A stretch of 64,000 nucleotides of DNA from positions 58,347,575 through 58,411,574 of the forward strand of contig JAKSZU010000016.1 in assembly GCA_026018925.1 (NCBI GenBank), read 5' to 3'. The notes under the pieces are model-generated. The model was not told the origin of the DNA. It ran no database searches and was given only the letters and a program-made list of their open reading frames with translations. The DNA is from Tupaia tana (lineage: Eukaryota; Chordata; Mammalia; Scandentia; Tupaiidae). The position numbers and the translations under genes are program-made. This document shows positions 1-10,952 of the stretch, piece after piece (within the stretch, counting starts at the first letter, position 1; each line of letters opens with the position of its first letter).

Positions 1-41
1 TCTTTGAACTTTCTCCGCTATGACATTAGAGTATCATAAAA

Positions 42-42
42 A

Positions 43-74
<32 letters not shown>

Positions 75-80
75 TGTGTC
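42..80. repeat. (TG)n microsatellite
   Basis: Near-pure TG dinucleotide run with one TATG interruption, followed by AT-rich sequence. It creates artefactual Cys/Val reading frames. Confidence 0.95.
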
Positions 81-208
81 TCCATATCATGATACACATA
101 TATACATATATAAACACATTGAAAAGTATATAAGTACTTACACAAATTTATATTTATATACAAATACTATATTTTTCAGTGTGTTTCTACCAATTATATT
201 TATTACAG

Positions 209-482
209 TTTTTTTAAAGATTTTTGTCATAGGGTGCATGCATTCACCAGAGAGAGACAGAAACAATAAGAGGAAAAATGAGAAATCAACCCCCCCCACA
301 GAGGAGATGGCCAAGTCTCAATCCTTTCCCTTCCATTCTCCTCCTGGGATCCTGGGCAAACACACATACACATGCACACACGCACACACAAAGCATGATT
401 TTCAAACCACCAGGTACAGGACTTGAACTGTAGTCAGCCATGTGGGGGTCCAGTGCCTTAACCACCATGCCAACTGCTGCTT
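209..482 (-). mobile_element. SINE type A2, antisense
   Basis: On the plus strand it opens with a T-rich stretch and the complement of the CCCTATAGCAAAA tail, passes a GA-rich block and a run of C, and ends in the complement of a GGTTAAGGCACTGG head. An ACAC-rich stretch sits in the body. Old copy; no convincing TSD. Confidence 0.85.
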
Positions 483-484
483 CC

Positions 485-1205
485 TTGATTATTTTTTTTA
501 AATACTTAATGCCATTTTGTGTAGTGGAGCACCCTTTAACAGTTCCTAGTCCACATTATGACCAATTTTAGCATACCGCCTAGCTCATAGTAGGGAGTTC
601 TATAGCTTTTATCTAAGACTATATGAAAGCTAATCTTATTCCCACATAAAAATAATACAAACACAGTATTCACCTTATTCAACATATCTGTATCACAAGA
701 ATTTATTATATCTCTACTATGTATTAGGCACTCTATAAGGTGGCTGGATTACAAAGACACAAAGACAAAGCACACTACCTGTTCTTAAGGGATTGTGAAT
801 TAGGCCAGTTGTTGGTAAACACAGCTCTACAGTGCACCTGCACTTCAGGATCAGGTGAGAATTTTGTCATGAATCACTTATTGCTTACCATAGATCAAAG
901 TAGGGATGTTTGCAAATAACTAGCTTCTAAAAGAAAGAAATGAGAACAGGTTCAGGTTAGCCTTAATGCCGCTAGCCTTAATGTATACCAGTATGCATGG
1001 GACCAGGGAGCGGACACAGCTGGAGAGCTTGGTGTTCCACATGGAAGTTTGTCCCAAATGTATGCATCAATGATCAAGTGTGTCAAAATGCTGCCTAGTA
1101 AGAGAAATATGTCCTTAGAAAAATATAATACAGTGTAATGTGTTCCCACAAAGCTCACAATGCTATAAGGATAGAGAGATGCATGTGGTTAAAAAAAAAA
1201 AAATC
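485..1205. other. Mostly unassigned AT-rich sequence with a short L2-like piece
   Basis: About 690-795 resembles the L2 stretch built on CTATGTGCCAGGCACT...GGATACAAAGA. The rest matches no family I recognise and has no credible exon. An A run lies just before the SINE at 1208. Confidence 0.4.
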
Positions 1206-1207
1206 TG

Positions 1208-1467
1208 TGATCAGCCAGCCCCTTAGCCTAGTGGTTATGGGTTAAAGGAGCTGAATCCCACATGGCCAATCGCAGTTCAAATCTCAGCCCCAGCAACTTG
1301 AAAAACACATCAAGCAAAAATCCCAGCAGGATAGAGAAATGGAGAAAAAGAGATTACAGCATGACCATGTCTCACTGGGAGGGGGATGCTTTCTCCCTCC
1401 TCCCTGCCACCCCATCTGTCTCTGTCTGGCAAGTGCATGTACTCTCACCAATTAAGAAATAAAAAGA
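1208..1467 (+). mobile_element. SINE type C
   Basis: Head with CCTAGTGGTTATGGG, a box-B-like CAGTTCAAATCTC and CTTGAAAAACACATCA, then GGAGAAAAAGAGATTACAGC, a CT-rich stretch and an AAATAAAAAG tail. Diverged, so probably an early wave. Confidence 0.8.
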
Positions 1468-1583
1468 ATTAGGGTTTGAGATTCAGGTTGATAGTTTGTT
1501 AGGATCAGAGTAAAAATTAGTGTTCTGGTTAGGGTTAGAGAAAAAAATTGTTCTAATAAATTGAAAAACAACAACTCAGTGAT

Positions 1584-1818
1584 GAGTGGTGCTCCACTGT
1601 GGTGGTACAGCAGTAACATAAAGCTCTTCAATGCTGAAGCCATATGGGAAGGTCTTGGGTTCAAGTACTACAGTTTCCCTGTACACACCAGGCATGCGCT
1701 CCTTCCCATGATCCCGCCTGGCTTTGGCTGGGGGTTGATCACAGTGTGAAGACCCAATTGGGTGACCAGTCTCTCTCTCTTTCAGAAGAAAGAAAGAAAG
1801 AAACTAAAGAAAAAAAAA
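1584..1818 (+). mobile_element. SINE type B
   Basis: Carries GGTGGTACAGCAGTAACAT (box A zone), GGGTTCAAGTAC (box B), GGCTTTGGCTGGGGGTTGAT and CAGTGTGAAGACCC, ending in CT repeats and an AAGA-rich tail. Confidence 0.85.
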
Positions 1819-1819
1819 A

Positions 1820-2820
1820 CTGAGTGAAATGGTTAGTATCAATCGGGCATTGCACAATGACTGAAATTTCATCAGTGTTGGTGAAAAGAAGGAAGAAGGA
1901 ACAGACATTCTAGACAGGGATACTGGCTTCACAAAGACATGGAGATGTGACAATTATACAAATAATAGTGACAGGTTTCATGTGTCCAGAAGACAAGCGT
2001 GCTCTTGAGAAGAGCAGGGGAAGGGTGAGCACCATGACAAGGAGTCTAAAGGAGATCCATTGGGCCGCACAAACCATGCAGGCCTGTGAGAATAAAACCC
2101 AGCGAGAACAATATGGTCTGAGCTATATTTTAAAGTGATACTTCGAGGAAGGCAGGGACAGGAAGGTATATGAACTAAAAGGGGGAGAAAGTCAAGACAG
2201 ATGAATGAGAAGTTTACTATAGTCCAGATGAAAAATTATGAGGCCTGAAGTGTCCCTTGAATCTGCCAAGTAGAGAGAAGGAGACAGAAATTGATTCAGG
2301 AAGATTTCAAAGGTGGAATTCATAGGACTTGGTGACTGATGAAATATGAGAAATCAGAGAGAAGGAGAATAAAGGATGACTCTCTGGTTTCTGAGTGTAA
2401 ACAGGAAGTCATTGAAATGCAATTCCATTTGCTAAGCAGACAAATCAGAGTACAAATTGATTAAGAATTAATACTGAGTATATTTGCAAATAGGCATATT
2501 GCAAAAAACATCTCAGTGAAATAAACTCATCAGAATTTCCATTTTAAAAATACATACAGGGCAACTAATATTTATAACCTCTTCATTTTAAAATTTTAAT
2601 GATCCACTGGTAGTAAATTATAAATGGCCAGGATGCCATCCCCAGAGTCGAAGGATATTCCCAAATTTGAGGTATAGGTTGCCTAGCAACCAGAGTCCCC
2701 TTGATCAGAGAAAAACTGAATTTTTTTTTCCAGTAGAGTCTTTTTACGGATCTAGAGCAGAAGCAGGAACAAATAATCATTAAAAACTGACCTATGACTC
2801 AGATTTTTTTTAAAAAATTG
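1820..2820. other. Stretch with no recognised gene
   Basis: Purine-rich, moderately AT-rich, with stop codons in all frames at short intervals and no family I recognise. The GAGAATAAAGGATGACTCTC region has no splice-bounded open frame. May be decayed repeat. Confidence 0.4.
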
Positions 2821-2831
2821 AATTTACTCAA

Positions 2832-2845
2832 CCAGCAGGGGGCAG
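2832..2845 (+). promoter_or_regulatory. Candidate CTCF-binding motif
   Basis: CCAGCAGGGGGCAG matches the core consensus CCASYAGRKGGCRS at all 14 positions, preceded by A and followed by CCC. It lies outside any SINE here. A sequence match alone does not show occupancy. Confidence 0.5.
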
Positions 2846-3065
2846 CCCACCTTCTCCAAGAACCTCTTCTGAAATCCTTAATAGTGTACATGTTAGAGCC
2901 AATTTCCAGTCTTTGACTAATCCCAGCACATGATAATCTCTCTTTCCTCTAAACTGATTGATGTAACCCTGGAGGCACTGTTTTGCATGTGGTTAACTTT
3001 TCAAGTTGTCTTCCTCAAACAGATTGACATGTCTGGGGCCATAATCTTACATGTCACTGACTGGC

Positions 3066-3225
3066 TCTGGATTCAGACTACCTGGGCTTGAATCCTGATT
3101 CTGGCCCTTAACTACCTGTATGGCCTGGAGCAACTGTTTATTTTCCCAGTATCTCAGTTTCCTCATCCATAAAATGGAGACAGTAATACTACCCTCCTTC
3201 ATAGCATTGCATTTGTGAACATTTG
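3066..3225 (+). mobile_element. MIR remnant
   Basis: Follows the MIR order: GGGCTTGAATCCTGA, a TGGCCTGGAGCAA variant of the core, CTCAGTTTCCTCATCCATAA, then AATGGAGACAGTAATACTAC. About 25-30% diverged, typical of this ancient family. Confidence 0.85.
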
Positions 3226-3700
3226 AGTTTTATAATTATAACTTTTTATACTTACAACATTATAAGTTTTATATTTATAATTTATGAGTTTATATTCTTA
3301 TAATTTATGATATATGACCAATATAGGACTTAATATATTTAACATTTTTGACACAGTTGTGGAACATAGTGAGCATTCCATAGCAGTTGGCTATGATGAG
3401 TGTCACATTTTATTGCCTGTGTCCTCAGCCATATCTGGAAAGGTAAACACAGAATTTGTTATAAAAAATAAGGGATTATCTGGTTCTTTCACCCCATATA
3501 TTCCTACCCTTATATTCCACTTTGTAAAATATTATAATATTATTCATTTGTTTATTTTTATAGAGAATTCTGCAAGTGCTCAGGTAGATCGAGCAGTCAG
3601 GAGGAACCAGGTAATCTGACCAAGGCATCTCTTGACAGATGTGAAGAATTTGACATCCTGTGCATGACAGGCTTAAAGGTTTCTTTCTCTGGGATAACTA
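3226..3700. other. AT-rich unassigned sequence
   Basis: Low-complexity AT repeats at 3226-3320 (TTATAATT variants) followed by sequence I do not recognise. The 101-residue open frame starting at 3314 has no recognisable domain. Confidence 0.4.
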
Positions 3701-3702
3701 AC

Positions 3703-3845
3703 TGCTATGGTTTGTGTCTCAAAATTCATGTGCTGAGATTTGGCCATGAAGGTATTAAGAGGATACATAACAAATTTATGGTGTTGAAAGGTGAGGCTTT
3801 GGGAGTGATCAAGTGATTAGGGTGGGGTGTCCATGATTGACTCCT
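3703..3845 (+). mobile_element. MaLR-type LTR fossil, partial
   Basis: Begins CTATGGTTTGTGTCTC, continues with AAAATTCATGTGCTGAGA, TATTAAGAGG and TGAGGCTTTGGGAGTGAT, the 5' part of an MST/THE1-like LTR. Same type as the fossils at 26.2 and 52.5 kb. Solo fragment, no internal region; ancient. Confidence 0.7.
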
Positions 3846-4061
3846 GATGTCTTATCTAAGATATTTCCAGGTCGATCTTCCATCCTAATATACAATCTAT
3901 ACATTGCAGAAGACTGATGATAATACAAGGGATTCTTATCCACAGAAATGCAGATGAATAGCATCCAGTGGAATGTATATGATCGTTGCTCGCTAGATGG
4001 ATCCATTTTGCATCCATTTATAAATCCATTTCAGCATTCTTTATTTGCCTATATACACATA

Positions 4062-4190
4062 TGAGGGGACTTCAAAAAGTTCAGGGAAAAGTCGTATTAT
4101 GGAAAAAGTAGGCATGGACTTTCAATTTTTCCCATCAAAATGAATTCATATTTTCATTCCATTTCCCATGGACTTTTTGAGGTCCCCTTG
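4062..4190. mobile_element. Mariner-like MITE, copy 1
   Basis: 129 bp between TA dinucleotides (4060-4061 and 4191-4192). The ends are imperfect inverted repeats: GGGGACTTCAAAAAGTTC on the left, the complement of CAAGGGGACCTCAAAAAGTC on the right. No coding capacity, so mobilised in trans if at all. The TA target and short TIRs fit Tc1/mariner. Confidence 0.8.
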
Positions 4191-4192
4191 TA

Positions 4193-4557
4193 TATGTGGT
4201 TCTTGGCCCTTTTTTTGGAACAAATTGTGTCATCTGACTCCCGCAGTTAATGACTTCAATAAAATTCCTGACACATGCTCACTATGTATCCATACGAGAG
4301 CCATGATTTCACATTTTTAAAACTTTTACCTTGTAATATTCTATTAGGCTAGAGAAATAGTGTAGCTAATAAATCCCAAGGGAGTGTGTCTGTGCAGTAT
4401 CACCAGGGCCAAGATAGTGGCACTTGCCAAAGGACAATGTTGACATTGTGTTCTCCCCAGGCAAGGGAGGGGGGCTTGGTACTGTGTCAGAATTTACAGA
4501 ATAATATTCATAATATTATGGGGATAGTAAACATTTTTGCTTCATTCCTAGTTAATT
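4193..4557. other. Unassigned sequence between MITE and SINE
   Basis: No repeat or exon recognised. Contains short AT runs and a GGCAAGGGAGGGGGG stretch near 4461. Confidence 0.3.
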
Positions 4558-4848
4558 TTGGGGACAGCTCTGTGGCTTAGTGATTAGGGAAGTTGGATTC
4601 CATGAGGTTTGAATGCAGACCCCGATGGCTTGAAAAACATACTGGGTGTGCATGCATGCATACCCGAAATTCCAAAAGGAGGGAGAAAAGAAAGACAAGG
4701 GATTGTGGCATGACCATGCCCCATAGGGAGGTGCTTTCTCCCTCTCCTCTCTCTTTCTCTCTGATGCCCTCTCTGGTGAGTTTGGGCATCCTCTGGAAAA
4801 ATTTTAAAAAAGAAGAAGAAGAAAAAAAAGAAGAAGGAAAAGGAAATG
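4558..4848 (+). mobile_element. SINE type C with GAA-rich tail
   Basis: Head GGCTTAGTGATTAGGG, CCCGATGGCTTGAAAAACAT, then GGGATTGTGGCATGACCATG, a CT-rich stretch and a (GAA)n-like tail at about 4806-4842. The tail has drifted into a trinucleotide microsatellite. Confidence 0.85.
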
Positions 4849-4849
4849 A

Positions 4850-5670
4850 TTTTGTTTCTCTGTCAGTCAAACATTTGGTCCCTGGATATCAAAGAAGATG
4901 TATTATATTAGAATTATAAAGTTTTAGTTAGGAATAAGTTGGGCCTTTTAAAATCATTTTATTATATATTAAGATTATGTTTCATCTTTTCCTTACACTA
5001 TTAACAAGATGTACTATGTTAATTATTTACTTCCTCAGCCTCCCTACTGAGGCATGGGATGCAATACTTTGAATGCATACAGCCAAATTCTGTCCTCCAG
5101 AAAATGCTTAGAGACTTTTGTACTTATGTCAGCATTTTCTAAACTATTCAGCAAGATGTTATTAAGGGTGCAGCAGTAAAAAGGGTTTATTCCCAGCTTG
5201 AGAAATAAATGGTAGGTTAAAAAAACTTCAGCAGTCTCTGCTGCATGAGCCCTCAGAAGCTGTAATAGGCTGGCACGCACTGTGAATCTCAAGATGAAGA
5301 AAGTGTGCAGCAGTTCTCAAACTTATTTGACGATGGAACTTTCCCCCAGCACCTCTATTTACATTTCCCAAGGCACTGTTCTGCAGAACACCAGTTTTCA
5401 AAACGCTAGTTAATTAAACCATGAGACTTGTTTATTTTTATTTTTGAACTACATTTATGGAAGTTTGGATTTGAGATCATGTTTTTGTAGTAGAGCAAAT
5501 TTAACGCATTAATGTGTTGATGATTCAGGACAGATTTTAAAATATAGGAGTCATCTAGTCCTTGAAAGTTTGAAAGACTTTACTGTGATTCCATCACATG
5601 TCTCATAGAAAAGAGCAGCATTTTGATACAGCCTGTAAATTCTTAGTTAGATTTTCCTTGCCCTGCCCTA
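4850..5670. other. Unassigned sequence
   Basis: No gene seen. 5310-5410 (CAGTTCTCAAACTTATTTGA ... CAGAACACCAGTTTTCAAAA) has the look of an old interspersed repeat, but I cannot name the family. Confidence 0.3.
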
Positions 5671-5674
5671 TTCA

Positions 5675-5905
5675 AAGATCCTAGAGGTCTATACATTTTT
5701 CAGTTAAAAAAAAGGTATGTCTAAACAATCATTTACTAGACACAAAAAAATGAAAAATTAACTACTTATAACGTATATGGTAATATCTTTGACTTGACTA
5801 TTATGCACTGTATACATGCTCGGGAAAAAAAAAACATGTACACTGTAAAGACGCACAGTGATTAAATGTAAATAAAAAAATAGAATGAGACGTCTGTGAT
5901 GTAAA
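5675..5905 (+). mobile_element. Probable L1 3' UTR remnant, lineage-specific type
   Basis: Shares with 54.6-54.87 kb an ordered set of blocks: TCTTTGACTTGACT, ATGCACTG, ACATGCT, CATGTA and a GATTAAATGTAAAT end. The blocks and A-rich terminus suggest the 3' end of one L1 subfamily. The family is inferred from position and composition, not ORF homology. Confidence 0.5.
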
Positions 5906-6358
5906 AAAAGTGTCTATTTAAAAATTAAAACCTGTTTAGCATCCAATTATATGTTTTCATGTTTACAAATCCTTCATAGCTATTATCAGATACATATTCT
6001 CATTTCTAATTTTTTACACCTTTTGCATTAACTAATTAAACAAAGAACTCAAGTAACTATTGTGCAGCAAGAACCAGGCATGAAAAATAGCTAAGACGTA
6101 GCCATTGCTTTTGTGGAAGTCATGGTCTACTGTGAGAGACAGACACAAGAAAAAATAATTATAATCTCCTGTAACAAGAGATGGAATAAAGTCTTATAAA
6201 TAGTCTGTGAAGACAAGAAAATTATTAACAACCTAGTGGAAGACTAGGGTCCTAAAAGATGAATAAGGAACCACGTAGCAATTTAGGAGAAAGCTATAGA
6301 TTGTATAAGAGAGGAGAAAAATTAAGTATGGCATGTGAAGAAAGAAAGGAGATATGTA
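5906..6358. other. Unassigned with L2-like piece
   Basis: 6055-6160 resembles the L2 segment containing GCCATTGCTTTTGTGGAAGT followed by a GAGACAGACA block. The remainder is unidentified. Confidence 0.35.
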
Positions 6359-6359
6359 G

Positions 6360-6624
6360 GCCAGCTCTGTGGTTGTGCAGTAATACATTGCCTCAAGAGA
6401 CACTGGATCCCATATGTTGACCATGATTTGATTCCCCAGCCTGATCAATCTGAACCATGTTTGGAATGCTCGTGAGTGCCTAAGATATGAGAGGCTGGGG
6501 CACTAGATGAAGGGAATCATGACATGATCAGATCCTGTGGAGGGTAACTTATCTCCTTCTTGCACTCTCATATGCACATGTGTGTACTCTATTATGAATA
6601 AAGTTTTTTTTTAATTCTAAAAGC
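6360..6624 (+). mobile_element. SINE type B, diverged
   Basis: Head GCTCTGTGGTTGTGCAGTAA, a box-B-like TGATTTGATTCCC, GAGAGGCTGGGG, then CATGACATGATCAGATCCTG, a CT-rich region and a TATGAATAAAG tail. Confidence 0.7.
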
Positions 6625-6726
6625 AAAAATAAAAGAAGGATGGAGAATAAAAAATATGGAGGATTATCATACAGAGAAAATAGGGAAGGGAGGAGATGAA
6701 GCTGGTCAAGTAAGTTTGAACCACCA

Positions 6727-7165
6727 GTTTGAGTCTGTATTAGTTTCCTGTAGCTGCTGTAACAAACTACCACAAACTTAATAGCTTAAAATAATATAAA
6801 TTTATTATCTTACAGTTCTAAAGGTTGAAGTCAAAAAGGAATTTTACTATCAGAAATTAAGGTATCCACAGGGCTGTGTTTCTTCAAGAGATTCTAAGGA
6901 AGAATGTGTTTTCTTGCTTTTTCTAGCTTCTAGAGTCTGCCTGAATTCCTTGACTCCTTATGACTCCATCCTCCATATTAAAAGCCAGTAGTGGATGCTT
7001 TCTCTACTTTCTGAACTCTGGCCTTCTGCTTCCATCATCCTGCATTCTTCCCTCTTTCCTCCCTCTTATAAGGAGTTTGTAAGGTACCATATGGGTAGAT
7101 TCTGGGATTAAGATGTAGAAATCTTTGTGTTGGGGAGAACATTATTCTGTCAATTCCAAGGCTGC
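6727..7165 (-). mobile_element. MLT1-type solo LTR fossil, antisense
   Basis: Plus strand opens TGTATTAGTTTCCTGTAGCT and CAAACTACCACAAACTTAAT, the complement of an MLT1 3' end, followed by TATCTTACAGTTCT. Runs to about 7165 with MLT1-like order. No internal region, so a solo LTR; ancient ERVL-MaLR. Confidence 0.85.
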
Positions 7166-8038
7166 ACCTAGAGTCTGGAGTTTACACTGCAGACAGTACG
7201 GACAAGAGATTTTTAAACAGCAAAATGACATAAGAGTCCATGATAGAAAATTCTAGCAAGAAGACAAAACAGCCTGAAGCAGAGACAGACTGGTGGTATT
7301 AAGGCATGCTAAGATATAATACTAAGGCAAAGTGATGACAGTGAAGATCATGAGCAGTGCTTTATTTCTGCAACAAGTAGAACTGTCAAGACTTGATGAC
7401 CAATTGGCTAAGGAGGGTATGGGAAAAAGAAAATGAGGAGTAGAAGAAAACATGTCCATTAACTAAGATCAAAACTCTCCAAGGAGGAGCTGATGTGGAT
7501 AAGAAGGTTCTAACTGTTCCTTCCCTCTATTCTGTCCTCTACAGCTTTCCCTTACTCTTCCATGGTCCTACATAGACGAGGTCGAAACGAATGCCCAGTC
7601 TAACCCTGTATGTTAGAAAAATCAGCTCATGCTGCCACTCTGCACAGTACATGCTCTGTACGGAACGCTCCCTGGAGTGTCTGTCCCAACTGTGACTGTG
7701 CTCAGACACATCTTCTGAGCCCTTTCTTCTCTGTGCATCCCTTGATACTCCTCCCAGACAAAATGACCACTGCCTTCTCCAAATCAGGGAATTAGGTATG
7801 GGCATCCATTATTTAAACATAGGCACATACTTATGTCCATAACTCTCCCTCACCTAAAAAAAAAATAAGCATTGTGGAATCAAGAACAGTATTTTATTCA
7901 TTATCCCATTCTTGGTGGCTAACATCGCACCTAATATTTTATAGTCTCTAAATAAATGCTTGGTGGATGAACTAATCAATAATGAAGAAAGAGCAACAAT
8001 AAAACGAAGTCATTATAAGTCATAAGATGTCATATTTA
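7166..8038. other. Unassigned; possible L2 piece
   Basis: 7610-7760 has pyrimidine-rich L2-like wording (GGAACGCTCCCTGGAGTG, CTTCTGAGCCCTTTCTTC). The two opposed open frames of 60-90 residues show no domain. Confidence 0.35.
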
Positions 8039-8039
8039 G

Positions 8040-8440
8040 TCCATCATAGGTGAAATGTGATATATTCATAAAATGGAATATGATTCAGGCGTGAAAAGAA
8101 ATGAAGTTCTGATACATGGTACAACATAGGTGAACCTTGAGGACAATACACTAAAGGAAAGATTTCATAGTGCATGAATCCATTTATGTAATGTCCAGAA
8201 TAGGCAGACCTATACAGATATGAAGTTAATTTGTGGCTATGTACAGCTAGGGGGTGTAGGAGACTAGAGAGGTAAAGACTTGGGGCTATGGGATTTTTTA
8301 TGGTGTCATAATAATGTTTTAAAATTGTGCTGATGGATGCACAACTATATGAATATGCTAAAGTCATTGAATCGTACATATTAAACAGGTAAATTGCATG
8401 GCATATGAACAGCTCAATAAAGCTGTTACAAAAGGAAATG
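8040..8440 (+). mobile_element. L1M 3' end remnant
   Basis: Matches old L1M ends: GGAATATGATTCAGGCGTGA, ACCTTGAGGACAATACACTA, GGGGCTATGGGATTTT, TGTGCTGATGGATGCACAAC, and an AATAAAG end. Sense orientation, 5' truncated. Confidence 0.8.
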
Positions 8441-8564
8441 TCATATTAATGAAGAAAAAGAAAGGAACCAGGAGGCACTGGAACAGAGAGCCATTGAAAG
8501 TGGATGTTCATCCAGGAGACAGGGACGAAGAGAAAAGCAAGTAAGAGTTGGCACCATTAAATGC

Positions 8565-9050
8565 AACAAGTCTTGTTCACTATGCTCAGTACTTATCTGC
8601 ATTTCCTCATTTAATTCTCATAAGTTAGATGTTTTTATTCCTCTTTACAGGTCAGAAAGTGGAGGTGCAGGGACCAGCAGTTGGCATAATGGCTATGTCA
8701 CTGGACCCTCATGTAGTCAACCGCAGTTCGAGTCCCGGACCCAGTGGCTTAAACTCACACCGGGCGCATGTGCGTTTAAGCATGCCCATGCCCAAGATCC
8801 CGAAAGGAGAATGGAGGAGAAGGGATTGCAGCATGGCCATCCTCCGTGGGGCCGGGCGGGGGGGGGGGGGGGCGGATTTCTCGCTTTCTGTCTCTCTGTC
8901 TCTCTCTGCCTTTCTGGCAAGTGCATGCGCTCTATAGCAAAAACTTCTCCAAGAAAAAAAAAAGAAAATGAAGGTGTAGACAATTCTAGTCATTTGCCCA
9001 AGAACAGTTTGTAAGCAGACTAGCTCCAAAATCCACACTCTTGACCCCTT
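8565..9050 (-). mobile_element. MIR remnant split by a SINE
   Basis: Left part CTCATTTAATTCTCATAA ... CTCTTTACAGGTCAGAAAGT, right part GTCATTTGCCCAAGAACAGT ... CACACTCTTGACC: two consecutive pieces of antisense MIR. The type A SINE at 8668-8962 separates them. Confidence 0.75.
8668..8962 (+). mobile_element. SINE type A inside MIR
   Basis: Full-length: GGACCAGCAGTTGGCATAAT head, GCAGTTCGAGTCCC box B, body, CT-rich region, tail. Flanks AGTGGAGGTGCAG and AATGAAGGTGTAG are a degraded 13-bp TSD. The body palindrome has become a G run of about 15 (8858-8872). Confidence 0.92.
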
Positions 9051-10135
9051 TGCTTGGCTTAGGACTTGATGGGTATATTCGGGGGGTTTTCTTTTCATTT
9101 TTTCAGAAGGGGGATAATTTTTGGAAAGTTATTTAGTGTAATAATTTTTTTTATTTTCTTTAATAGTGAAAATACCTAAGTCTATGAAATTATCTCTCAG
9201 GTATTTTTATGAAACTTTGGCCCTTAATACTTTGGATTGACCTAATTTGTTTTGTTTTGTTTTGTGTCTAAATAATTTGTTTTCTTATATTAAATTTATT
9301 TTGTCTGTTTTTCATTATTTATTTGCTTTTTCAGACATATGTTATGGCCAAAGAGCATGGCCTGCCCGGTTTCTGGATTGAGAGATTTAGTACCCTTTTC
9401 TTTGTAGTCTAATATATAATTAAGTTTTGTAAAAAGCACATGAACTCTTAAAAAGAAAATTCATTCCCTCTCTAGAGAAGGTACCTAGGGCATCCCTGAT
9501 ATATTAAATATATTTTATTGTTTAAAGGCTTTCAAAAGAGGACATTCCAAATTTCTTCTTAAATTATTTTAAAAGTAGCAATGGCCTTCTCGATAATGTA
9601 TTTTTAATGCAAACAACACACTTTGAAGTTAAAAGAGGAAGAATACGTCTGAGTAATTGAATAGGCCAGGAAGAGTTCAACCATTTGTAATCAGATATTT
9701 CAATACTTGCAAGGCTTTTTACTTCAGCATGATGAATGGCCCTAAAAAGATACGGACCTTCATGTAAAAGACTTGGCTTCCTCTGCTTTTTACATAATCA
9801 ATTTGACATTTGAATTTTGGCAAAGGATCGCAGGTACCTTGCTTTATTTATTACCTGAGATTAGATAAAAACATCACTTGTTATCAGACCATCCCAGGCT
9901 TTTTCCTAAAATAATATGCAATTTTTCAAATAAAGATCACTTTGTCCTGACATCAAAGTCTCCCAAAGAGGATTTCCAAGTATATTACACATAGAAACCA
10001 CGCTCCTCCCAGTCCACCTACCTTCTCCCATCTTTTCCCTGCCTGCTACATCCTCCTTAAAATAGCCCCCTCCCACCAATTCTGCCTTTCACTAACTACT
10101 ATATTTATAGCCTGGGACAAATCTAAAAGGGAAAA
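9050..10135. other. SINE-free AT-rich single-copy block
   Basis: About 1.1 kb with no recognised repeat apart from a TTTTG run near 9250. Rich in homeobox-like TAAT and ATTA words. No open frame of interest. The absence of insertions in so crowded a neighbourhood makes it a candidate conserved non-coding block; conservation is not demonstrated. Confidence 0.3.
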
Positions 10136-10139
10136 AAGT

Positions 10140-10322
10140 ATCATAAATCATTCATCGAAATTGGGCCAGAGAAGATCATGAGTTCAGTTCCCCTGTCAAC
10201 CTTTAATTGCCAGGCATGCACATCCATGATTCTGGTTGGCTATGAAGGGGATCGTGGGGTGAGACTCTGTTGAGGGTCTCACTCTCTCTTTCCCCTCTCT
10301 CTTAAGAGACTTATTTTTAAAA
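10140..10322 (+). mobile_element. SINE type B, 5'-truncated
   Basis: Starts near box B (ATGAGTTCAGTTCCCC), then CCAGGCATGCACATCCATGA, GGTTGGCTATGAAGGGGATC, TGAGACTCTGTTGAGGGT, CT repeats and a TTTTTAAAAA end. Confidence 0.75.
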
Positions 10323-10684
10323 AGTGAGCCAGAGAAGAGATGCGTTTTCAAGCACCAATGTGTTAACCTACACAGTCTATATAGTCAATACTGAAAGGCA
10401 GATGGGTATGACCACAGGCTTGCTTTCACTTGCAATGGGCAGATTTTTAACACTAGGGACAGTATAAGAGATGCTGTGACCCAAGAAAGGCATTCAGGTC
10501 ATCAAATCCCCCGTAATCCATGCAGTGACTCTGGGTTCTCTAAGGCACCCCATGAAAGAATCTTTCCAGAATCATCTGGAGAATATGGAGTAGAGGTTTA
10601 AAATGGTAACTGCTAATCTACTCTCCCAGTTTCCCATGAAGAGCTAAGAGAGGAGAATTCAGCCTCACCCCCAAAAACTAAGCT
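10323..10684. other. Unassigned sequence between two SINEs
   Basis: No gene or family recognised; no TSD matches the flanking SINEs. Confidence 0.3.
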
Positions 10685-10685
10685 A

Positions 10686-10952
10686 AGGTGGGGCGGGCAG
10701 TGGTACAGCTATAAAACATGATGCTCTGTGAGGCAAACCCACATAGGAAGGTTCTTGGTTTAAGTCCAGAGACCTACCAAGAACACCAGGCATATGCTCG
10801 CCCATGACCCAGGACTGGCTAAAGACTGAGGTGGATTGTAGCATTGGGACTCTGTTGGGAGTGTTATCTCTCTCTCTCTTTCCCTCTTTTTCTCTCTCTC
10901 TTTTTCTCTTGCATATGTGTGCTCATGTAATAATAATAATAAAACTAAGCCA
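10686..10952 (+). mobile_element. SINE type B
   Basis: GTGGTACAGCTATAAAACAT head, ATGATGCTCTGTGAGGC, GGTTTAAGTCC box B, CCCATGACCCAGGACTGGCT, a long CT-rich tract (about 10869-10910) and an (ATA)n A-rich tail. Confidence 0.85.
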
